A stretch of DNA of 64,000 nucleotides, from the NCBI GenBank assembly GCA_009841225.1, contig VXMF01000004.1:89643-153642 (forward strand). Reading direction: 5' to 3'. Origin of the DNA: Terriglobia bacterium (lineage in GTDB: Bacteria > Acidobacteriota > Terriglobia > Bryobacterales > UBA6623). Position 1 is the stretch's first letter; the number at the start of each line of letters is the position of its first letter. Of this stretch, positions 31,776 to 40,834 are shown piece after piece. The position numbers and the translations under genes are program-made. The notes beneath the pieces were generated by a model. The model did not search any database, was not told the origin of the DNA, and saw only the letters and a program-made list of their open reading frames with translations.

Positions 31776-34568
31776 ATGAAACGCCTCGCACCGATTCTTG
31801 GATTGCTGCTCGCCTGTTCGGCGGCGCTGGCCCAGGAGCACCCGCTGCGGGCGCTCAACATCGAGTTCGGCATCAAGGACCACGAGCCCATCCCGTGGGA
31901 CGGCTCGCTCAGCATTGACAAGGGCGAGATCGTCGACTTGCGCGGCTACCGCTTCAAGGAAGGCGAGTCTATCGGCGAGAACAACTCGTGGGTGGCGAGG
32001 ACCGACCCCTGGGTGCAGCCTACCGGTGGCATGCACCCGCACGAACTCCCTTTCCCGCATGTCACGCGCGTGCAGGACGTCGGAGTCACGCTGTACTACA
32101 GGGCACCCGATGACGCGACAGTGTCAGTCAAGACTGTCAACGGAGATTTTTTCTTCAAGCCAGCCGACCTGCCGCCGTCGGACGCGATGCACATCCTCTC
32201 CACCAAGGTCGAACTGCGCCGCGTGCCGCCTGTCGAAGCGTTAACCACCGATGAGTTCGAGGACGACTATCCCACCATGGCGATGGCTGATGACGGGAAG
32301 CTCTCGATGGCCTGGATCGGCTACAAGGACGAGAACGACCAAGTCTTTGCGCGCGACCGCGCGAACGGCGAATGGGGCGAGATCGCAAGCATAGGCGGAG
32401 CATCGGGCGACCTGCAGGGACTGGCCGCGGCCTACGACCGCGACGGGACATTGCACTTGGTTTGGTCCAAGCGCAACGGCGGGACTTGGATCCTGCTGCA
32501 CGCCATGCGTAGCAACGGATCGTGGAGCGGGCCGAGCGCGGTCGGGGAGGGCTCTGGCAACAATTTGTTCCCCGTCATGGCGAGCGACCGCCACGGCGGA
32601 TTGCACCTCGCCTGGCAGTCGGCGCGCGAAGGCTTTTCCGGGATCTACTACAGCGCCTTCGACGGCAGCGACTGGTCCGACGAACTGCCGCTCAATCATC
32701 CGGGAGCGGCAGCCAACGAGTGGTATCCCGACATCGCGACGGATACCGCAGGCACCGCGTGGGTGGTGTGGGACAGCTACCAGGGCGGCAGCTACAACAT
32801 TCGGCTGCGCTCCGTCAGCGCCGGACGCGCCGGCGACTTGGTCAAAGTGACCGATACGCCGCGCTACCACGGCACGCCGAACATCGCCGTCGATGCCCAG
32901 GACCGAGTCTGGATCTCGTACGACGAGTCCGACGAGAACTGGGGCAAGGACACCGGCTTCCTGCTGCGTGGCGGAACCGGGATCTACCAATCGCGCACCA
33001 ATCGCGTGGTCGTCTGGAACGGCACCGAGTGGCTCGCCCCTCTCGATGACGTAAACCGCCGCTTCAGGCCCAGCGTCAAGCGCTACATCCAGACACCCAA
33101 GCTCGCACCTGACAGCAAGGGTCGCATGTGGCTGCTGCTGCGGCCGCGCGTGCGCTCTACAAAGCCCGAATCACTGTGGGCGGCCGGCGGAAAGTGGGAG
33201 GTGATGGCAACGTACTACTCCGGGGGCCGCTGGGCAGATCCCTTCCCGCTGCCCGACAGCGTGGGCCGCAACGAGGGCCCGATGGATGTCGTCGCTGGAG
33301 CTGGCGGAAAGGTGTACGCGGCTTGGACGACCGACCAGAAGCTCTGGGGAGGGCCGAATTTCGGCCACTATCCGAAGGACAACCAGATCTTCTTCGCCGA
33401 ACTGTCCGCCCAGTTCGGCAACACGCGGATCGACCCGCCACTGTTCGGCCCCAGAGGCGTCGAACCGCCGGCCATGCTGCCGACGGAGCCGCGGGAAGCG
33501 GAGCAGGTGGCGGCCATCCGCAACTACACCATCGACTCCGGCGGCAAGCGTTACAAGATCTACCGCGGCGACATGCACCGCCACACGGATATCTCGCTCG
33601 ACGGCACGGGCGACGGCTCGCTGTACGACTCGTTCCGCTACATGATGGACGGTGCCGCCATGGATTTCTATTTGGTCACCGACCACAAGGGCAGCAACGA
33701 CACCGAGTACAGCTGGTGGCGCACCGAGAAGGCCGAGGACATGTTCCATGTTCCGGGACGCTTCGTCACTCTCTTCGGCTACGAGCGCAGCCTAAGCTAC
33801 CCGAACGGGCACCGCAACATCATCTACGCGGAGCGCGGCAACAGACCGATTCCGATAACGCGGGAGGAGCGCGACACAAGCAGCGGACCTTTCCTCTACG
33901 ACGCCCTGAGAAAGCAGAAAGGGATCGCGACCTCGCACACCTCTCATACGTCGATGGGGACGGACTGGCGCGATAACGACCCGGAACTGGAGCCGATCGT
34001 GGAGATCTTCCAAGGAGCGAGGACCTCAGCCGAGCACGAGGGAGCTCCGCTAGCGTCCTCGGCAGCGCGGAGCGACCTGTGGGCCGGGAGCTACCGGCCC
34101 AAGGGTTTCGTCTGGCTGGCTTGGGAGAAGGGCTACAAGCTGGGAGTGCAGGCGAGCTCTGACCATGTCTCCACGCACAGCTCATACGCCATGGTCATCA
34201 GCGACGACTACTCCCGCCACGGGCTGGTCGACGCCATGCGCCAGCGCCACACCTATGCGGCAACCAGCAACATAATCCTCGACTACCGCCTCAAGACGAG
34301 CGGCGGCGAATGGATCCAAGGCGACGAGTTCTCTTCGGCGGAAATCCCAACCGCGACTGTCTTGATCCGCGGCACGGGCGCCATCAAGGAGGCCGTGGTG
34401 GTGCGGGACAACACCTACGTCCACACACTGGCCGGGGACGGCGAGAGCATGGAGTTCGAGTTCCGCGAGCAGGAACTGTCCGCTGGCGAACATTACTACT
34501 ACGTGCGGGTGGAACAGGAGGATGGCAATGTCGCCTGGTCCAGTCCGATCTGGGTCACGAAACAATAG
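31776..34568 (+). CDS. secreted DUF3604 protein, second paralogue
   Basis: 930 residues from ATG 31776 (MKRLAPILGLLLACSAALAQ signal peptide); an ATG 9 bp earlier adds only MAL. The N-terminal ~100 residues precede a repeat region with WIGYKDENDQ, LHLVWSKRNG, LHLAWQSARE, AWVVWDSYQG and VWISYDESDE, then the DUF3604 core from nt ~33550: YRGDMHRHTDIS, FYLVTDHKGS, TSHTSHTSMG, QASSDHVSTH. It is about 100 residues longer at the N-terminus than the copy at 2456. As there, the next gene (168 bp on) is a DUF4143 ATPase. The His/Asp set predicts a metal-dependent hydrolase outside the cytoplasm; substrate unknown. Confidence 0.88.
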   Translation: MKRLAPILGLLLACSAALAQEHPLRALNIEFGIKDHEPIPWDGSLSIDKGEIVDLRGYRFKEGESIGENNSWVARTDPWVQPTGGMHPHELPFPHVTRVQDVGVTLYYRAPDDATVSVKTVNGDFFFKPADLPPSDAMHILSTKVELRRVPPVEALTTDEFEDDYPTMAMADDGKLSMAWIGYKDENDQVFARDRANGEWGEIASIGGASGDLQGLAAAYDRDGTLHLVWSKRNGGTWILLHAMRSNGSWSGPSAVGEGSGNNLFPVMASDRHGGLHLAWQSAREGFSGIYYSAFDGSDWSDELPLNHPGAAANEWYPDIATDTAGTAWVVWDSYQGGSYNIRLRSVSAGRAGDLVKVTDTPRYHGTPNIAVDAQDRVWISYDESDENWGKDTGFLLRGGTGIYQSRTNRVVVWNGTEWLAPLDDVNRRFRPSVKRYIQTPKLAPDSKGRMWLLLRPRVRSTKPESLWAAGGKWEVMATYYSGGRWADPFPLPDSVGRNEGPMDVVAGAGGKVYAAWTTDQKLWGGPNFGHYPKDNQIFFAELSAQFGNTRIDPPLFGPRGVEPPAMLPTEPREAEQVAAIRNYTIDSGGKRYKIYRGDMHRHTDISLDGTGDGSLYDSFRYMMDGAAMDFYLVTDHKGSNDTEYSWWRTEKAEDMFHVPGRFVTLFGYERSLSYPNGHRNIIYAERGNRPIPITREERDTSSGPFLYDALRKQKGIATSHTSHTSMGTDWRDNDPELEPIVEIFQGARTSAEHEGAPLASSAARSDLWAGSYRPKGFVWLAWEKGYKLGVQASSDHVSTHSSYAMVISDDYSRHGLVDAMRQRHTYAATSNIILDYRLKTSGGEWIQGDEFSSAEIPTATVLIRGTGAIKEAVVVRDNTYVHTLAGDGESMEFEFREQELSAGEHYYYVRVEQEDGNVAWSSPIWVTKQ

Positions 34569-34696
34569 AGGCGAGTCCGCCCCTCCCCACCCTTCCGGTC
34601 GGGCCTCGCAGCGCGCACGATCCCTGGAACAAAGCGCCGGACCGATTGCTGATATTTCGGCAACTGGCGAGCAGTGCCGCGCTGGCAAGGGGAACC

Positions 34697-34737
34697 TTGA
34701 TTCTTGTAAATTAGAAATGATATTCTAATTTACAAGA
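34697..34737 (+). promoter_or_regulatory. promoter and perfect 15-bp dyad at the start codon of DUF4143 copy 3
   Basis: TCTTGTAAATTAGAA (34702-34716) and TTCTAATTTACAAGA (34723-34737) are perfect inverted repeats around a 6-bp spacer. The last base of the right arm is the A of the start codon. A -35-like TTGATT (34697-34702) and -10-like TATTCT (34721-34726), 18 bp apart, are covered by the dyad. There is no room for a Shine-Dalgarno. Self-repression of a leaderless gene is the simplest reading. Confidence 0.75.
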
Positions 34738-35900
34738 TGTTGCCTCGTGCAATCACGGCGGTATTGCGGAACCGGCTCTCCAACTATCCAGCAGTGACCC
34801 TGCTCGGGCCGCGCCAATGCGGCAAGACTACGCTCGCTGCATCACTCGGCGGACGTTACTTCGACATCGAGCAGGAAGCTGATCGGATACAAGCCGATCT
34901 GGCGTGGAATTCTCTGGCGGCGGGGCGGGAGCTGGTGATCTTTGATGAGGCCCAAACTTGGCCCGACCTGTTCGTCCGCATTCGCGGCGCGATCGATGCT
35001 GACCGCAGGCGCAACGGTCGCTTTCTGGTGCTGGGCTCGGTTTCCCCCGCCTTGATGTCCGAAGTGAGCGAGTCACTCGCAGGCAGGCTTGCGATCGTCG
35101 AGATGACCCCGTTCACCGCATCCGAGATCACACCAGCGGCGGCGCAGGGAAATCACTGGCTGTGTGGAGGCTATCCGGACGGCGGAGTATTGACGGAGGG
35201 AGCGTACCCCCGCTGGCAGAGGAACTACCTCGAACTGCTAGCCCAGCGGGACCTGCCGCTGTGGGGCTTGCCTGCCAGAGCCCAAACCACCATCCGCCTG
35301 CTGAGGATGGTTGCGGCCGCGCACGGCCAAGAGTGGAACGCCACCCGGATCGGCCGCAGTATGGCGCTCTCGTACCACACGGTCAACCACTACATGGACT
35401 ACTTGGAAGGGGCGTTTCTGGTGCGGCGCCTGGCTCCCTATCACGGGAACATTCGCAAGCGGCTCGACAAGCGGGCCAAGGTGTACTGGCGCGACACGGG
35501 GCTGCTGCACGCACTGATGAACGTGGCCGATGAAGATTCGTTGCTGCACCAACCGTGGATCGGCGCCAGCTGGGCGGGCTATGTGATCGAGCAAGTCCTC
35601 GCCGCCCTGCAGCAGGCGGACCGCCTGATCGAGGCGTACCACTTTCGTACTAGCGACCAGCGCGAGATCGACCTGCTCGTCCGGCTGGAGTCCGAACTCT
35701 GGGCCATCGAGTCCAAGCTCACCACCAACCCGCGCCAAAGCGACCTCAAGCGCCTCGACGCGAACGCCGACCTAGTGGGGGCACAGCGCCGGTTCCTAGT
35801 CTGTCGCGAGAGCGATTTCATCGAGGGCCCGACTTCGACCATCTGCGGCGTAGACGGCTTGGTGCGGTACATCAGAGATCGCAGCCACACGACGGGCTAG
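34737..35900 (+). CDS. AAA family ATPase with DUF4143 domain, copy 3
   Basis: 387 residues. Walker A LLGPRQCGKTTLAASLGG is at residues ~22-39, Walker B is LVIFDEAQTWPDLF, and a winged-helix-like segment reads NATRIGRSMALSYHTVNHYM. The PD-(D/E)xK-like core is QREIDLLVRLESELWAIESKL (E, D, then E-x-K; shown here as 20 residues plus L). The start is set by the dyad that ends on it. It is closer in layout to copy 1 than to copy 2. Downstream lies the glnA 3'-end repeat. Confidence 0.9.
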   Translation: MLPRAITAVLRNRLSNYPAVTLLGPRQCGKTTLAASLGGRYFDIEQEADRIQADLAWNSLAAGRELVIFDEAQTWPDLFVRIRGAIDADRRRNGRFLVLGSVSPALMSEVSESLAGRLAIVEMTPFTASEITPAAAQGNHWLCGGYPDGGVLTEGAYPRWQRNYLELLAQRDLPLWGLPARAQTTIRLLRMVAAAHGQEWNATRIGRSMALSYHTVNHYMDYLEGAFLVRRLAPYHGNIRKRLDKRAKVYWRDTGLLHALMNVADEDSLLHQPWIGASWAGYVIEQVLAALQQADRLIEAYHFRTSDQREIDLLVRLESELWAIESKLTTNPRQSDLKRLDANADLVGAQRRFLVCRESDFIEGPTSTICGVDGLVRYIRDRSHTTG

Positions 35901-35955
35901 CCCGGTCTCCGAACGGAACCGGTGTGCGGAGCACGACAGCTCCGAGAACGGAAAT

Positions 35956-36038
35956 GGCCGGAGGCTCCTTGCAAGAGCCCCCGGCCGCGGGAAACGGCGA
36001 ACTCGCGCTGTCCCGACTAGATGTCGTAGTAGAGCGAG
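35956..36038. repeat. copy A of the glnA 3' end and terminator (degenerate)
   Basis: 83 bp nearly identical to 37152-37233. The first 36 bp, from GGCCGG through CCGGCCGCGGG, are identical and include the terminator stem; the last ~24 bp repeat the glnA stop and final codons. Read on the minus strand the end is SLYYDI followed by TAG (36017-36019), but the codons before it (PAPSGC) have diverged from HPYEF. Weaker similarity extends left to CTAGCCCGGTC at 35897. Together with the other copy it brackets about 1.1 kb. Confidence 0.85.
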
Positions 36039-36215
36039 CACCCGGACGGGGCGGGCGAAGCCCTTATGAACGCTTGCGTTTCGCCGGATCGGGCGGCGAA
36101 TTTTTGCGCCGTGTATACCTCTAGCCGTCGCTCGCGGGCTCAGCGAACTCGGCCGACCAGACACCGAGCCCTCGTAGTGAGAGTGTGGTAGTCGTGAGAT
36201 GGGAATCAGGGCAAA

Positions 36216-36914
36216 GTGCAACTTCGAGATTACGTTTGCAAGACTCTGCGGCTCGTCGAGGATCGGACGCACCTGCTCAAGTCGCGTCCGATAAACCTGC
36301 CCCGCCACCTTGCGGCGGCGGGATTGGTGCGTTGCTGCGCGTTGCTACGCGGAATATGCGTTCTGGAAGATGCTGGTCTCCCTGCACTGACTGGAATTCT
36401 TGAACGGCAGAATTGGGAGACGTGGTTGGTCTCCCAATCCATCCTGCTTCGAGGAGATGAGGCCGTAGACGAAATCGAGGGCGACTATGTCAAGAGCACG
36501 ACCACCTTGGTGAGGGAGGCAGGTCTAGGGCCCGAGTACGTCCCCGATTGGGAGGGGGACGCGAAAAAGTTGAACGTCGCCCAGCTCGCTGAGAAGCTCA
36601 GACCGTTGCTCGTCGACGCTGGCGATACTGAGGGCGCCGAGTTGACGCGCGGGTATACCGGAATATATCGAGGGCAATCACAGTTCACTGTGCACACGGG
36701 GATATCGACCCTCAACTTGTACACTTGTTTCGAAGGAGAGTGGGCGTCGATCGAACCCAACCCCCCTACTCCGTTTCCTGACGTCTGCAACGTTTCATTG
36801 CTCTGCACCACACACCTTGCCTGGCACGTCTTCAAGCGGTTCGGAATCGCAACGAAAGAAGTTGAATCAGTCTGGGCCAGGATTCGCGCGGACCTCACCG
36901 AGCGTTCCGCTTAG
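36216..36914 (+). CDS. hypothetical protein, DUF5677-like
   Basis: 232 residues from a GTG. Mostly helical; the stretch LPALTGILERQNWETWLVSQ resembles the conserved Arg/Glu helix of DUF5677-type and AbiV-like helical proteins, but the match is weak. There is no signal peptide or membrane segment. Its composition is less GC-rich than its neighbours (for example nt 36640-36730), and it lies between two copies of the glnA 3' end, so it looks acquired. It overlaps a phage-like remnant on the other strand by three bases at its stop. Confidence 0.55.
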   Translation: MQLRDYVCKTLRLVEDRTHLLKSRPINLPRHLAAAGLVRCCALLRGICVLEDAGLPALTGILERQNWETWLVSQSILLRGDEAVDEIEGDYVKSTTTLVREAGLGPEYVPDWEGDAKKLNVAQLAEKLRPLLVDAGDTEGAELTRGYTGIYRGQSQFTVHTGISTLNLYTCFEGEWASIEPNPPTPFPDVCNVSLLCTTHLAWHVFKRFGIATKEVESVWARIRADLTERSA

Positions 36915-37080
36915 TCCTCGTCCGCGAGCAATCCAGAAAGGCGGGCGGCCTTCTCGACTTCCATGCCGCCCTTGACCAGCGAGGCGAACGCGTGTGCCCT
37001 GCCGCGATGTCGCTGGCCATCAGTGCGTCGAAGGTCAGCGAGACCTCCATCCCGGCGTCGAAGGCCACCCTCTCCACGAG
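36911..37080 (-). pseudogene. frameshifted phage-like gene end (possibly portal protein)
   Basis: On the minus strand one frame reads ERVAFDAGMEVSLTFDALMA then SDIAAG. A one-base shift near 37003 leads to HAFASLVKGGMEVEKAARLS, GLLADED and TAA at 36911-36913. The pattern FASLVKGGMEVEKAARLSGL resembles the C-terminus of phage portal proteins. The upstream part is missing, so this is a broken fragment within the glnA-bounded insert. Confidence 0.45.
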
Positions 37081-37151
37081 CCGCGCCGGTTCCTAGCCCG
37101 GTCGTCGGATGGAACCAGGGACTCGCCAGAGAGTGCCTCCAAGAGCGGAAA

Positions 37152-37182
37152 GGCCGGAGGCTCCTTGCAAGAGCCCCCGGCC
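37152..37182 (-). terminator. glnA terminator hairpin
   Basis: GGCCGG-A-GGCTC, 7-nt loop CTTGCAA, GAGCC-C-CCGGCC: a 12-bp stem with one A-C mismatch, 29 bp after the glnA stop. On the minus strand it is followed by TTTCCGCTCTT, a weak T-tract. Confidence 0.7.
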
Positions 37183-37233
37183 GCGGGGATGGTCAACTCG
37201 CGCTGCCGCGACTAGATGTCGTAGTAGAGCGAG
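37152..37233. repeat. copy B: native glnA 3' end and terminator
   Basis: Counterpart of 35956-36038. It contains the terminator hairpin 37152-37182 and the functional last codons of glnA. The two copies differ by about ten substitutions and one base of length. Confidence 0.85.
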
Positions 37234-38633
37234 AACTCGTACGGGTGCGGCCGCTGGCGCACCTCATCGACCTCGGCGGACCGCTTGTAGTCGATGTAGC
37301 TGGCGATTACCTCTTCGGTGAACACGTCGTTCTGCATCAGGAACTCGTGGTCGCGCTCCAGCGCCTGCAGCGAGCCGGCCAGATCCTCCGGCAGCGCCGG
37401 CACGTTGCTGAGCTCCTCCGGAGACAGGTCGTAGATGTCCTTGTCCAGCGCCTCGCCCGGATCGATGCGGTTCTGGATGCCGTCCAGTCCGGCCATCAGG
37501 CAGGCCGAGAACGCCAGGTACGGGTTGCATGACGGGTCGGGGTAGCGCAGCTCGACGCGCTTGGTCTTGGGGCTCGCCGAGTACATCGGGATGCGGCAGG
37601 CCGCCGAGCGGTTGCGCCGCGAGTAGGCCAGGCTGACGGGAGCCTCGAAGCCCGGCACCAAGCGCTTGTAGCTGTTGGTGGTCGGAGCCACGATGGCGGC
37701 CAGCGCCGGGGAGTGCTTCAGCAGGCCGCCGATGTAGTGCAGCGCCGTCTCGCTGAGGCCAGCATATCCCTCGCCCGCGAAGGTCGGCTCGCCACCCTTC
37801 CAGATCGATTGGTGCGTGTGCATGCCAGAGCCGTTGTCATTCCACAAGGGCTTGGGCATGAAGGTGGCCGACTTGCCGTGCTGGTAGGCGACCTGCCGGA
37901 CGATGTACTTGTACAGCATCATGTTGTCGGCGGACAGCACGAGCGTGTCATAACGCTGGTCGATCTCGCATTGGCCGCCCGTGGCGACCTCATGGTGGTG
38001 GCACTCGATTTCGATACCGCAGTCCATCATGACCTTGGTCATCTCGGTGCGGATATCCTGCATGTGGTCCGTCGGCGGAACCGGGAAGTAGCCTTCCTTG
38101 TAGCGCGGGCGGTAGCCGAGGTTGTTCTCGGCGCGCCCGGAGTTCCAGCGGCCTTCCTCAGAATCGATCTTGTAGAAGCCGAAGTTGTACGACGAGTCAT
38201 AGCTGACGTTGTCGAAGAGGAAGAACTCGGCCTCGGCGCCAAAGTAGGCGGTGTCGCCGGTGCCGGTGTACTGCAAGTACTTCTCCGCCTTCTGCGCGAT
38301 CCAGCGGGGGTCGCGCTCGTAGTGCTGCTTGGTGATCGGATCGAGGATGTTGCAGACGACGCAGAGCGTGGGCACTTGGTTGAACGGATCAACGAACGCC
38401 GTGTCCGGGTCGGGAACGATCAGCATGTCGGATTCGCTGATCGCCTGCCAGCCGCGGATTGACGAACCATCGAAGCCGAAGCCGTCCTCGAAGCTGTCCT
38501 CGTCCAGCATGCCGATCGGGTACGACACGTGCTGCCAGATGCCGGGCAGGTCCGCGAAGCGCAGGTCAAGAATCTCGCAATCGTTCTCCCTGGCGAATGC
38601 CATGACCTCAGCAGGGGTGCGTTTTACAGCCAT
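37212..38633 (-). CDS. glnA: type I glutamine synthetase
   Basis: 473 residues, the normal GSI length. The N-terminal domain is followed by [20 protein letters not shown], the [11 protein letters not shown] loop, [19 protein letters not shown] and NRSAACRIP. Tyr401 in [12 protein letters not shown] corresponds to the adenylylation Tyr of GSI-beta enzymes, so control by GlnE is possible. It makes glutamine from glutamate, ammonia and ATP. A strong AGGAGG lies 8 nt before ATG 38633. The leader holds a dyad and alternative hairpins (38679-38737). Confidence 0.97.
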   Translation of the reverse strand: MAVKRTPAEVMAFARENDCEILDLRFADLPGIWQHVSYPIGMLDEDSFEDGFGFDGSSIRGWQAISESDMLIVPDPDTAFVDPFNQVPTLCVVCNILDPITKQHYERDPRWIAQKAEKYLQYTGTGDTAYFGAEAEFFLFDNVSYDSSYNFGFYKIDSEEGRWNSGRAENNLGYRPRYKEGYFPVPPTDHMQDIRTEMTKVMMDCGIEIECHHHEVATGGQCEIDQRYDTLVLSADNMMLYKYIVRQVAYQHGKSATFMPKPLWNDNGSGMHTHQSIWKGGEPTFAGEGYAGLSETALHYIGGLLKHSPALAAIVAPTTNSYKRLVPGFEAPVSLAYSRRNRSAACRIPMYSASPKTKRVELRYPDPSCNPYLAFSACLMAGLDGIQNRIDPGEALDKDIYDLSPEELSNVPALPEDLAGSLQALERDHEFLMQNDVFTEEVIASYIDYKRSAEVDEVRQRPHPYEFSLYYDI

Positions 38634-38678
38634 TGATTTCCTCCTATATGGCTTGTGAGGGGATCAGCACTAGGGCAC

Positions 38679-38737
38679 GCGCCCAGGTCGGGCGCCGCCC
38701 GCTCGGTAGTACTGTGAAACCGTAATCGTATCACAGT
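38679..38737 (-). promoter_or_regulatory. glnA promoter dyad and alternative leader hairpins
   Basis: ACTGTGA (38711-38717) and TCACAGT (38731-38737) are a perfect 7-bp inverted repeat around 13 bp that contain a minus-strand -10-like TACGAT (38730-38725). In the leader, GCGCCC/GGGCGC (38679-38684 with 38690-38695) and CGGGC/GCCCG (38689-38693 with 38697-38701) are two hairpins sharing bases, so only one can form at a time. Confidence 0.5.
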
Positions 38738-38802
38738 GCCGAACGGCATCACGAGCAGCACTAGGAGTGATAAGAACTATTGATAGCGGCGGTTCTGCGC
38801 GG

Positions 38803-40032
38803 CTATCGGACCAAGGTTCGCGCGTCAGGATTGTCGGGACCGAAGTGCTTGAGCATGACCAAGTTCTCGTCCGGGCTCAGGTTCGTGATCCGCACACCTT
38901 CTGCAGCGGCAGCCGCGCTCACGAAGTACTCGTCCGCGGTGAGTTCGCCGAAACGGATCATCGCGGGGGTATGCACGTCCCACACGCCGATCTGCCCGCG
39001 CCCCTGGGTCACGATGGTGCCGTAGGCGGCCGCGTCCCGGATCGTGACGCTGCGGCCAGGATGCACGGTCAGTTCCTTCGCCGAATAGTCAGCGGTCGAA
39101 TAGGTCACCCAGGCCTCGCTGTAGCCGTCCTCTGCCATTTCGTCGACAGGGCGCACTGGACATGGCTCGAAGAACCTGTGCTCCATGAAGTTCGGATCGA
39201 CATTTGCGTCCCAGTCCAGCATGTCGATGATGTACTCGAGGTCTTGATGGTGCTCGGGTGGCACGTCCTTGACCAGCAGGTCCCACGGAACATAGCGGCC
39301 TTCGACCATCGACTGAAACATCCCGAAAACATCAGAGTTCACCTGTGGCTCGTAAGTGACGGCCGAGCCAGGCGCGTGCAGCACGCCCGCGGGAATCTGC
39401 CAGCCGGTGCCGGGCTTGAGCTTGTAGGCCTTGGAATGGTAGAGGATGCCGTTGTCCCCCTCGTTCCAGCGTTCTAGGCAGCGCCAGACATCGTCCTTCG
39501 TCGTCCCCGGCTCCAAGCCCATGAACGTGTACGCGAAGTTGTTCTCCTTGTAGTTGTACTGGGGAGGAAAGTAGTACGCCTCGGGCTTGCCGCGCCGACC
39601 CACGCGGGCGGCCGCTTCCTCGTCTTGGTGCATGTGGTGCGGGATCGGGCCAAGGTTGTCGAAGAACTTGCAGAGCACGTTCCACCCGCCACGAACGCTC
39701 ATCACCTCGCTGCCGAGAATCTCGTCGCCGATCTCGTCGATGGCCGTCTTCAGCAGCACCTTGCGCGGGCCTGCCGCACCGTCCGATGCGACGATGTAGC
39801 TCAGCCCCTCGTCATCGGGGGTGCCCGGCCCGTTGTCGGCATTGGTGGTTGACGAGAACCAGCGCTCGTCGATGCCACCGCGATGTGCGCCGAGAGCGTA
39901 GATATCGGCGGGGTGGAGCTTGAGCCGCCCTCCCGGCATGAGGAACGAACGCGGCACCCAAGCTGGGGCCAGCCTCAGCACACCCTGGCCACTCGACAGG
40001 GCACTCCTAACTAGATCGACCGTCTCGGACAT
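38803..40032 (-). CDS. cupin-fold protein resembling class I mannose-6-phosphate isomerase
   Basis: About 409 residues. The metal site is GPIPHHMHQDEEAA (His, His, Glu), later TGWQIPAGVLHAPGSAV gives the last His, and two more cupin-like strands follow (SVTIRDAAAYGTIVTQGRGQ). This is the plan of mannose-6-phosphate isomerase-like sugar isomerases, though with a long N-terminal part (SFLMPGGRLKLHPADIYALG). The frame is open to 40176. I choose ATG 40032 because TATCAT (40045-40040) lies 7 nt upstream, the leaderless spacing seen elsewhere here; ATG 40041 is the alternative. The substrate is not known. Confidence 0.75.
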   Translation of the reverse strand: MSETVDLVRSALSSGQGVLRLAPAWVPRSFLMPGGRLKLHPADIYALGAHRGGIDERWFSSTTNADNGPGTPDDEGLSYIVASDGAAGPRKVLLKTAIDEIGDEILGSEVMSVRGGWNVLCKFFDNLGPIPHHMHQDEEAAARVGRRGKPEAYYFPPQYNYKENNFAYTFMGLEPGTTKDDVWRCLERWNEGDNGILYHSKAYKLKPGTGWQIPAGVLHAPGSAVTYEPQVNSDVFGMFQSMVEGRYVPWDLLVKDVPPEHHQDLEYIIDMLDWDANVDPNFMEHRFFEPCPVRPVDEMAEDGYSEAWVTYSTADYSAKELTVHPGRSVTIRDAAAYGTIVTQGRGQIGVWDVHTPAMIRFGELTADEYFVSAAAAAEGVRITNLSPDENLVMLKHFGPDNPDARTLVR

Positions 40033-40176
40033 GCTGGCCATGATACCGAATGCCGCCCGGCCTGCCCCGCCAGCAACCCTCGGTCGGGACTCAATCGGCC
40101 GGCGCGTCACAGCAAGCTGACCGAGCGGGAGCCGAGCCGCAGGGTTGGCGTGCTGGATTACCGCTGCCCAACGCAC

Positions 40177-40598
40177 CCGTAGCGACTCGAATGGGACTCA
40201 CAGACCGGAGTGTCTAGCGACGATTCACGGCCATTCCAGGTATCCGCCGCGCACTGCTACCGTTGACGCAGCTCTTCGCCCGAGGGGGAGCCCGTGAACT
40301 CCTGTCGACCGTTCCGCGCAACCTGATCCCCAGAATGACCGCTGGCGAACAATATGATGGAGAGAGCCCCTTTGCCGACTATTGTTGCTTATTGCACTTC
40401 ACGAAATTGATTTGCGACAAATAACTCCACGACATGCTCTGGTCGAAGCGACCACGAGATGGCTCGCTCTGCACCCAAGCCGGTGCGCGCATCTCCGTAA
40501 TAGCCATGTGTCGGCTACGATAAGGGTGCAAACGACGCACCCAACCGCACAGGGCCTAGGAGCAACGCTCTGCGTGTGCGGTGTGCTACTCACCGCGG
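40177..40598. other. 422 bp upstream of tRNA-Leu without a gene
   Basis: No reading frame with coding character. It includes an AT-rich patch at 40375-40430 with GATTTGCGACAAATAA and a -10-like TACGAT at 40517-40522. A promoter for the tRNA is presumably within it but I cannot place it firmly. Confidence 0.4.
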
Positions 40599-40683
40599 GC
40601 GAACGTGGCGGAATTGGTAGACGCGCTAGATTTAGGTTCTAGTGGGGCAACCCGTGGGAGTTCGAGTCTCCCCGTTCGCACCA
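40599..40683 (+). tRNA. tRNA-Leu (anticodon TAG)
   Basis: 85 nt with encoded CCA. Acceptor GCGAACG/CGTTCGC, anticodon stem CTAGA/TCTAG around loop TTTAGGT, long class II variable arm (TGGGGCAACCCG), T-loop TTCGAGT. Confidence 0.96.
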
Positions 40684-40834
40684 TTGCAGTCGTGTGAAGC
40701 GCAGCTCGCGAGACTAACGTTTGTCCCGAACCGCCCGCTGCCATCGGGGCCGTATGCACGGCTTTGGCGCGTCCGCTGCGCCGCGAGCCCGAGGCGATCG
40801 GATCGCTGGTCGAATCAGGCGCTGCGCTCGTCGC

